A stretch of 9,274 nucleotides of DNA from Clostridia bacterium (GTDB taxonomy: Bacteria > Bacillota > Clostridia > Oscillospirales > CAG-272), in the NCBI GenBank assembly GCA_017520365.1, contig JAFXFQ010000131.1, forward strand, positions 1-9,274, in the 5' to 3' direction. Positions within the stretch are counted from its first letter, which is position 1; every line of letters begins with the position of its first letter. The position numbers and the translations under genes were made by a program. A model generated the notes under the pieces. That model was not told the origin of the DNA. It did no database searches and saw only the letters and a program-made list of their open reading frames with translations. Positions 6,760 to 9,274 of the stretch are shown piece after piece.

Positions 6760-6900
6760 ATGTTGTGTACTATATTGACAGCAGCAGAGGGCTTCATCCT
6801 CGGTGTGGGCGCAAAGATATTCACGGTAGCGGGCCCCGTTATCCTCTACGGCGTCTCCGCAGGGGTGGTCTATGGGGTGATTTATTGGATTACAACTTAA
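6760..6900 (+). pseudogene. spoVAC 3' fragment, copy 1
   Basis: From GAG at 6787 the frame reads EGFILGVGAKIFTVAGPVI, then LYGVSAGVVYGVIYW. This matches SpoVAC residues 108-143 almost exactly, and then departs to ITT and a stop at 6898. The rest of spoVAC is absent. An in-frame ATG at 6760 would give a 46-residue peptide, but there is no ribosome binding site. Just before the homology, bases 6763-6786 match the same place in copy 2 except at one position but only loosely match intact spoVAC. The tail of copy 1 has lost the spoVAC terminator, and a different terminator follows. Most likely a recombination by-product rather than a gene, though codon differences from copy 2 are mainly synonymous. 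Confidence 0.8.
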
Positions 6901-6910
6901 TTTTGATAGT

Positions 6911-6947
6911 GAAAATGCCGCCTATCCTAACAGACGGCATTTTTTAT
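6911..6947. terminator. Bidirectional terminator
   Basis: AAAATGCCG (6912-6920) pairs with CGGCATTTT (6935-6943) and is followed on the plus strand by a run of T. Read on the minus strand the same stem is also followed by TTTTC. It overlaps the stop codon (TAA at 6946-6944) of the convergent 352-residue gene and ends that transcript and anything coming from the spoVAC fragment. Confidence 0.75.
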
Positions 6948-8002
6948 GAGATGTAAGAAAACCAATCCGGAGTAGGGGGATAATGAGAGTCCAGCGCTGG
7001 TATCACGCCCTTTTCAGCAGAAGTCAAAGCTTCAAATATTTGCAGCAAGTAACCTTCCAAATCTTTTTGATCCTGCGGATAGCGGAATGTGGAACCGATA
7101 CGATGGTCGAAGCCTGCGCCTACATAGCGGATTAAGAGTCCAACACCCTTAAACATAGGCCCTACATCGATATCCAGTACAATATAGTGTCCGTTTGCAG
7201 TTCGTTTCTGCACAAAGAAACATCCATACTCATGCTTGACATAGGAATAACCATACTGCTTGCCAATTCTCTTTAGTGCGGGAGCGACCGAAAGTTTGGG
7301 GGTATCTAATATGGCTGGGGTAGAGGTAATACGCTCAGGAAGATGCTTTTCAAAATGTTTGCAAGCACTTTGAACCAGAGGAGCTGCACTCCCATTCAAG
7401 TGGTCATATAAAGATTGCTCTTCGTTTGTTAAGCAGCATTCCACAAAACCCATGTGGCGCACACCGGGAAGAAGCTGCTGCATTGCTTCAAAATATGGAG
7501 TAGGGTCATAGGTATTGGTTCCGTTATGAATTATTATTTTTAAGTCGATGCTGTTCCATCGGGGAAATACAGAATCACGGTAGAGTGTAATGCTGGATCC
7601 TTTGATACAATCAGGGGTGTTTCCGGGAGACTGTATAATAGCCGGGATTCTTTGCGCAAAAAAGTCAATATCCTGATAGAGGATATGGGCTTCGCTAAGT
7701 CCATATCTGCGGTGGATCTTAGGTACGACGGAGATGATCTCAGTTTCGGGGCAACCAGTATCCTCTTCAATGTTGGATAGATAAAAATGCTCGCCAGCAT
7801 TGGTAATTCGCGAGCGCATAGGACCAATATGAGGGCAGTCTTTCATAATTTTGGGAAGACCACCGTAGTTGTCGTGGAAATAATATAAGAAACGATCATA
7901 ATGAAGGTTTTGCTGATTCAAAAAGGTTTGAACAATTCCGGGACAATCAGAAAACGGAATTTTCGTTCCAATCAAAAAACGATAAGTTTGAATTGCTAGC
8001 AT
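6944..8002 (-). CDS. Unrecognised 352-residue protein between spoVAC tails
   Basis: I do not recognise this family. The start is taken as ATG 8002, which has AAGGAGGTG nine bases upstream; an in-frame GTG at 8008 is too close to that site. The protein begins MLAIQTYRFLIGTKIPFSD, has no signal peptide or membrane helix, and looks like a soluble globular protein of mixed alpha/beta character. Notable stretches are YFHDNYGGLPKI, HILYQDIDFFAQRIP, SIDLKIIIHNGTN, GYSYVKHEYGCFFVQKRT, GHYIVLDIDVGPMFKG and a C-terminal HYPPTPDWFSY. It has its own promoter (8026-8054) and a terminator. It occupies the cassette position between two partial spoVAC copies, where the neighbouring cassettes carry barstar immunity genes, so an accessory or immunity-type role is possible but unproven. 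Confidence 0.75.
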   Translation of the reverse strand: MLAIQTYRFLIGTKIPFSDCPGIVQTFLNQQNLHYDRFLYYFHDNYGGLPKIMKDCPHIGPMRSRITNAGEHFYLSNIEEDTGCPETEIISVVPKIHRRYGLSEAHILYQDIDFFAQRIPAIIQSPGNTPDCIKGSSITLYRDSVFPRWNSIDLKIIIHNGTNTYDPTPYFEAMQQLLPGVRHMGFVECCLTNEEQSLYDHLNGSAAPLVQSACKHFEKHLPERITSTPAILDTPKLSVAPALKRIGKQYGYSYVKHEYGCFFVQKRTANGHYIVLDIDVGPMFKGVGLLIRYVGAGFDHRIGSTFRYPQDQKDLEGYLLQIFEALTSAEKGVIPALDSHYPPTPDWFSYIS

Positions 8003-8025
8003 ATTCACGCACCTCCTTCGCTGTT

Positions 8026-8054
8026 AGTATATATTAAAGTCTTGAAAAAGTAAA
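8026..8054 (-). promoter_or_regulatory. Promoter of the 352-residue gene
   Basis: On the minus strand TTTACT (8054-8049) and TATACT (8031-8026) are 17 bp apart, 4/6 and 5/6 matches to consensus, ending 23 bases before the ATG at 8002. The very strong AAGGAGGTG ribosome binding site follows. Confidence 0.55.
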
Positions 8055-8109
8055 TAAATAGGTAAAAAACTCTATAGTTCTGCTGGTTACATTATATTTC
8101 AAAAGAAAA

Positions 8110-8125
8110 TGTTCCCTAATGGAAC
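8110..8125. repeat. Small inverted repeat before spoVAC copy 2
   Basis: GTTCC (8111-8115) and GGAAC (8121-8125) flank CTAAT, extended by T/A to a 6-bp arm (TGTTCC...GGAACA). It lies between the promoter of the 352-residue gene and the left boundary of the second spoVAC fragment. It could be an operator half-site pair or chance; no T-run follows. Confidence 0.3.
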
Positions 8126-8286
8126 ACAGACTATTGTGTCCTATATTGACAGCAGCAGAGGGCTTCATTCTCGGCGTGGGAGCAAAGATCTTCACGGTTG
8201 CCGGTCCCGTTATCCTTTACGGCGCCGCCGCAGGGGCGGTTTACGGAGTAATCTATTTTATAATAAAATGCATAACGGGCACCTGA
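8119..8286 (+). pseudogene. spoVAC 3' fragment, copy 2
   Basis: From GAG at 8158 the frame reads EGFILGVGAKIFTVAGPVI, then LYGAAAGAVYGVIYFII and KCITGT with a stop at 8284. This matches SpoVAC residues 108-149 to the very end, including the terminator overlapping the stop. An in-frame ATG at 8119 would give a 55-residue peptide (MEHRLLCPILTAAEGF...), but no ribosome binding site precedes it. It is closer to intact spoVAC at its 3' end than copy 1 is. Bases 8134-8168 match copy 1 bases 6763-6797 with a single mismatch, marking a shared left boundary. As with intact spoVAC, a convergent barstar gene follows within about 30 bp. Confidence 0.82.
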
Positions 8287-8310
8287 TGGCGCCCGTTTGT
8301 GTTTTGTTTA
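8274..8310 (+). terminator. Terminator of spoVAC copy 2
   Basis: AACGGGCACC (8274-8283) pairs with GGCGCCCGTT (8288-8297), one mismatch, around a TGAT loop that contains the stop codon, followed by TGTGTTTTGTTT. It is the same element as the terminator after intact spoVAC, showing that the duplicated block includes the terminator. Confidence 0.72.
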
Positions 8311-8313
8311 TTG

Positions 8314-8598
8314 TTAATCTATAATTTCATAATCAAAGGGGCAGTCCGTGTCTTTCCAAAACTGCTTGTTTCTTTCGAGGATCTCGATCATCTTATTAAC
8401 TGATTCTTTTAGGTCATTTGAAATGCTTGAGATACCAACAATTGTTACAAAATCCACATCACAGTCTCGATTTATACAATCCCAAAAAGCACTCCAGTTT
8501 TTTCCGTAATAATCAGGAAAGTCCAAAGCGTCACGTATTCTGATATGTAATTCATCAAGATATTTACAACCGGTCAGATCAAGTTCAATTATTTTCAT
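8314..8598 (-). CDS. Barstar-like ribonuclease inhibitor B
   Basis: 94 residues. It begins with the same 18 residues as barstar A (MKIIELDLTGCKYLDELH, different codons) and ends with the same YEIID. The signature reads FPDYYGKNWSAFWD: the position equivalent to barstar Asp35 is Ser36, while the Trp38 and Asp39 equivalents (Trp39, Asp40) are kept. Asp35 and Asp39 are key barnase-binding residues in the classical pair, so this copy may bind a different RNase or bind more weakly. AGAGG lies eight bases before the ATG, and barstar C ends only 25 bp upstream, so B and C are probably co-transcribed. The stop is 27 bp from the stop of spoVAC copy 2, mirroring the spoVAC/barstar A layout. Confidence 0.88.
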   Translation of the reverse strand: MKIIELDLTGCKYLDELHIRIRDALDFPDYYGKNWSAFWDCINRDCDVDFVTIVGISSISNDLKESVNKMIEILERNKQFWKDTDCPFDYEIID

Positions 8599-8623
8599 TT
8601 TTTCATCCTCTCTCGAACAATTG

Positions 8624-8953
8624 TTAGGAAATCATCAAAAACTCCACATTTGGATGATCTTTATGTACGTCATTAAAAACTTCAATCATTGCAGAGCAAT
8701 GATCCTGCAATTCTTTTTCTAAATGACCGTACCCGTAGATTTTTATCGTATAGTTTTTATCATCGTCGAAACGGTCATCCAAACAATCCCAAAGAGCATC
8801 CCAGTTTTCGCCGTAATATTCGGGGAGACCGAATATTTCCTTTAATTCTGAGTGTATTCTCTCCAAATATTTGCAATTTGAAAAGTCCAAGATAATATCA
8901 GTTCCTTTTATCTGCTTGAATGCATTTCGCTTTTGTGCGTTGTTGTAGTTCAT
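8624..8953 (-). CDS. Barstar-like ribonuclease inhibitor C
   Basis: 109 residues from ATG 8953, with AGAGG seven bases upstream. The frame is open to 9037, but the extra residues derive from the broken toxin. A 16-residue basic N-terminal extension (MNYNNAQKRNAFKQIK) precedes the barstar core DIILDFSNCKYLERIHSEL and the signature LPEYYGENWDALWD. Asp52, Trp55 and Asp56 are the equivalents of barstar Asp35, Trp38 and Asp39. This core is closer to the classical Bacillus barstar (YYGENLDALWDCL) than are copies A and B. The C-terminus ends VEFLMIS, like ITIILS in barstar. It begins four bases after the stop of the barnase-like relic, the normal toxin-then-immunity order, so it is the cognate immunity gene of that broken toxin. 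Confidence 0.9.
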   Translation of the reverse strand: MNYNNAQKRNAFKQIKGTDIILDFSNCKYLERIHSELKEIFGLPEYYGENWDALWDCLDDRFDDDKNYTIKIYGYGHLEKELQDHCSAMIEVFNDVHKDHPNVEFLMIS

Positions 8954-8957
8954 TATC

Positions 8958-9239
8958 TTACCTCTGGTAAACATTTTTCCCGGGAGCAACTTTTGATAAA
9001 TTTCCGAGAATTGGGTTATAACCCTGTTTTTTGGCATCAGCTTTTGTTATGTAGTAATTCGGAAGCTTACCGGTATATTTTACCATCCAATCCGCACCGT
9101 CAAAGCCGCTTGTGGTAGCCGTTCCTGCTGTGATCCCTTCCATAAGCTTTATTTCGCAACGGCAGTTAAAATGAACAGGCGGTTTAGAAAGCGGTTTTTC
9201 TGATAAATACCATATCTTTCCGTGGTTGTTTTTCCTTTT
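8958..9239 (-). pseudogene. Truncated MuF-barnase toxin relic
   Basis: The minus-strand frame is open from 9239 to a stop at 8958 (93 codons), with no good start; an ATG at 9143 lacks a ribosome binding site. The first part reads WYLSEKPLSKPPVHFNCRCE, whose PPVHFNCRC is the conserved end of phage Mu F / SPP1 gp7-type head morphogenesis domains. After a short linker comes SGFDGADWMVKYTGKLPNYY, then ITKADAKKQGYNPILGNL and SKVAPGK, matching about the first 50 residues of barnase (FDGVADYLQTYHKLPDNYIT, GNLADVAPGK). The barnase catalytic half (Glu73, Arg83, Arg87, His102) is missing. MuF polymorphic toxins of temperate Firmicutes phages join such a MuF domain to a C-terminal toxin. This copy has lost most of MuF and the catalytic half, and an A5 tract at 8978-8974 looks like a frameshift site. 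Confidence 0.78.
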
Positions 9240-9241
9240 TT

Positions 9242-9274
9242 ATTATAACATAGATTTGACCGGATGTACAATAA
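9242..9274 (-). promoter_or_regulatory. Possible promoter upstream of toxin relic and barstars
   Basis: On the minus strand a perfect TATAAT (9247-9242) is preceded 18 bp upstream by TTGTAC, a weak -35, at the window edge, and followed by AAAAAAGGAAAAA. It could drive a transcript through the relic into barstar C and B, keeping the immunity genes expressed after the toxin decayed. No convincing start codon follows the AAGGAAA; the nearest ATG opens only a 9-codon frame. Confidence 0.4.

Noticed and set aside
6765..6956. Plus-strand 63-codon frame across spoVAC copy 1 (and its counterpart at 8109-8324)
   Set aside because: Arg-rich out-of-frame reading (YIDSSRGLH...) of the spoVAC tail; the correct frame gives EGFILGVGAKIF. 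The two are similar only because the DNA is repeated.
6760..8310. spoVAC tails as two arms of a transposon or insertion sequence
   Set aside because: The copies are direct, not inverted, no transposase is encoded, and no target-site duplication is visible.

Overview
The window looks like a chromosomal segment of an anaerobic, spore-forming Firmicute (class Clostridia, probably Oscillospirales or Ruminococcaceae-like). The evidence is strong AGGAGG-type ribosome binding sites, a spoVAC sporulation gene, and families common in Clostridia (toprim/DUF4093, DUF1934, DUF2500, YgiQ). No rRNA, tRNA, CRISPR array, transposase or integrase is visible.

Positions 1-5602 are ordinary, relatively GC-rich housekeeping DNA read on the minus strand. 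In transcription order: a ThuA-like protein (5602-4850) behind a well-formed promoter with a palindromic operator; DUF1934 (4789-4241); holA, the DNA polymerase III delta subunit (4217-3177); a toprim/DUF4093 protein overlapping it by an ATGA (3180-2581); a small one-helix DUF2500 membrane protein (2521-2141); and the radical SAM protein YgiQ (2047 to beyond the left edge). At the left edge the open ygiQ frame runs into about 150 bp that read on the plus strand as a MATE transporter fragment. This is either a deletion fusing two convergent genes or an assembly chimera.

Position 5748 starts a plus-strand, complete spoVAC with its own terminator. Beyond it the DNA is visibly more AT-rich and mosaic. 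Two more copies of only the last ~40 codons of spoVAC lie downstream (6760-6900 and 8119-8286). Between and after them are minus-strand cargo genes: barstar A (6219-6506), an unrecognised 352-residue protein (6944-8002), then barstar B (8314-8598) and barstar C (8624-8953). Immediately upstream of barstar C is a broken relic (8958-9239) that joins the end of a phage MuF-type domain (PPVHFNCRC motif) to the first half of a barnase-type ribonuclease. All catalytic residues are missing.

The main point of interest is the spoVAC/barstar array. The two spoVAC tails share a nearly invariant 35-bp left boundary (one mismatch), while the coding part behind it has diverged mostly at synonymous positions. 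Full spoVAC-terminator-barstar A and tail 2-terminator-barstar B are parallel, diverged blocks. This fits repeated exchange or accretion of immunity-gene cassettes behind the 3' end of a sporulation gene. It would make the region an orphan-immunity island against MuF-barnase polymorphic toxins of prophages. That interpretation is inference; the repeats, the open frames and the family motifs are read directly.
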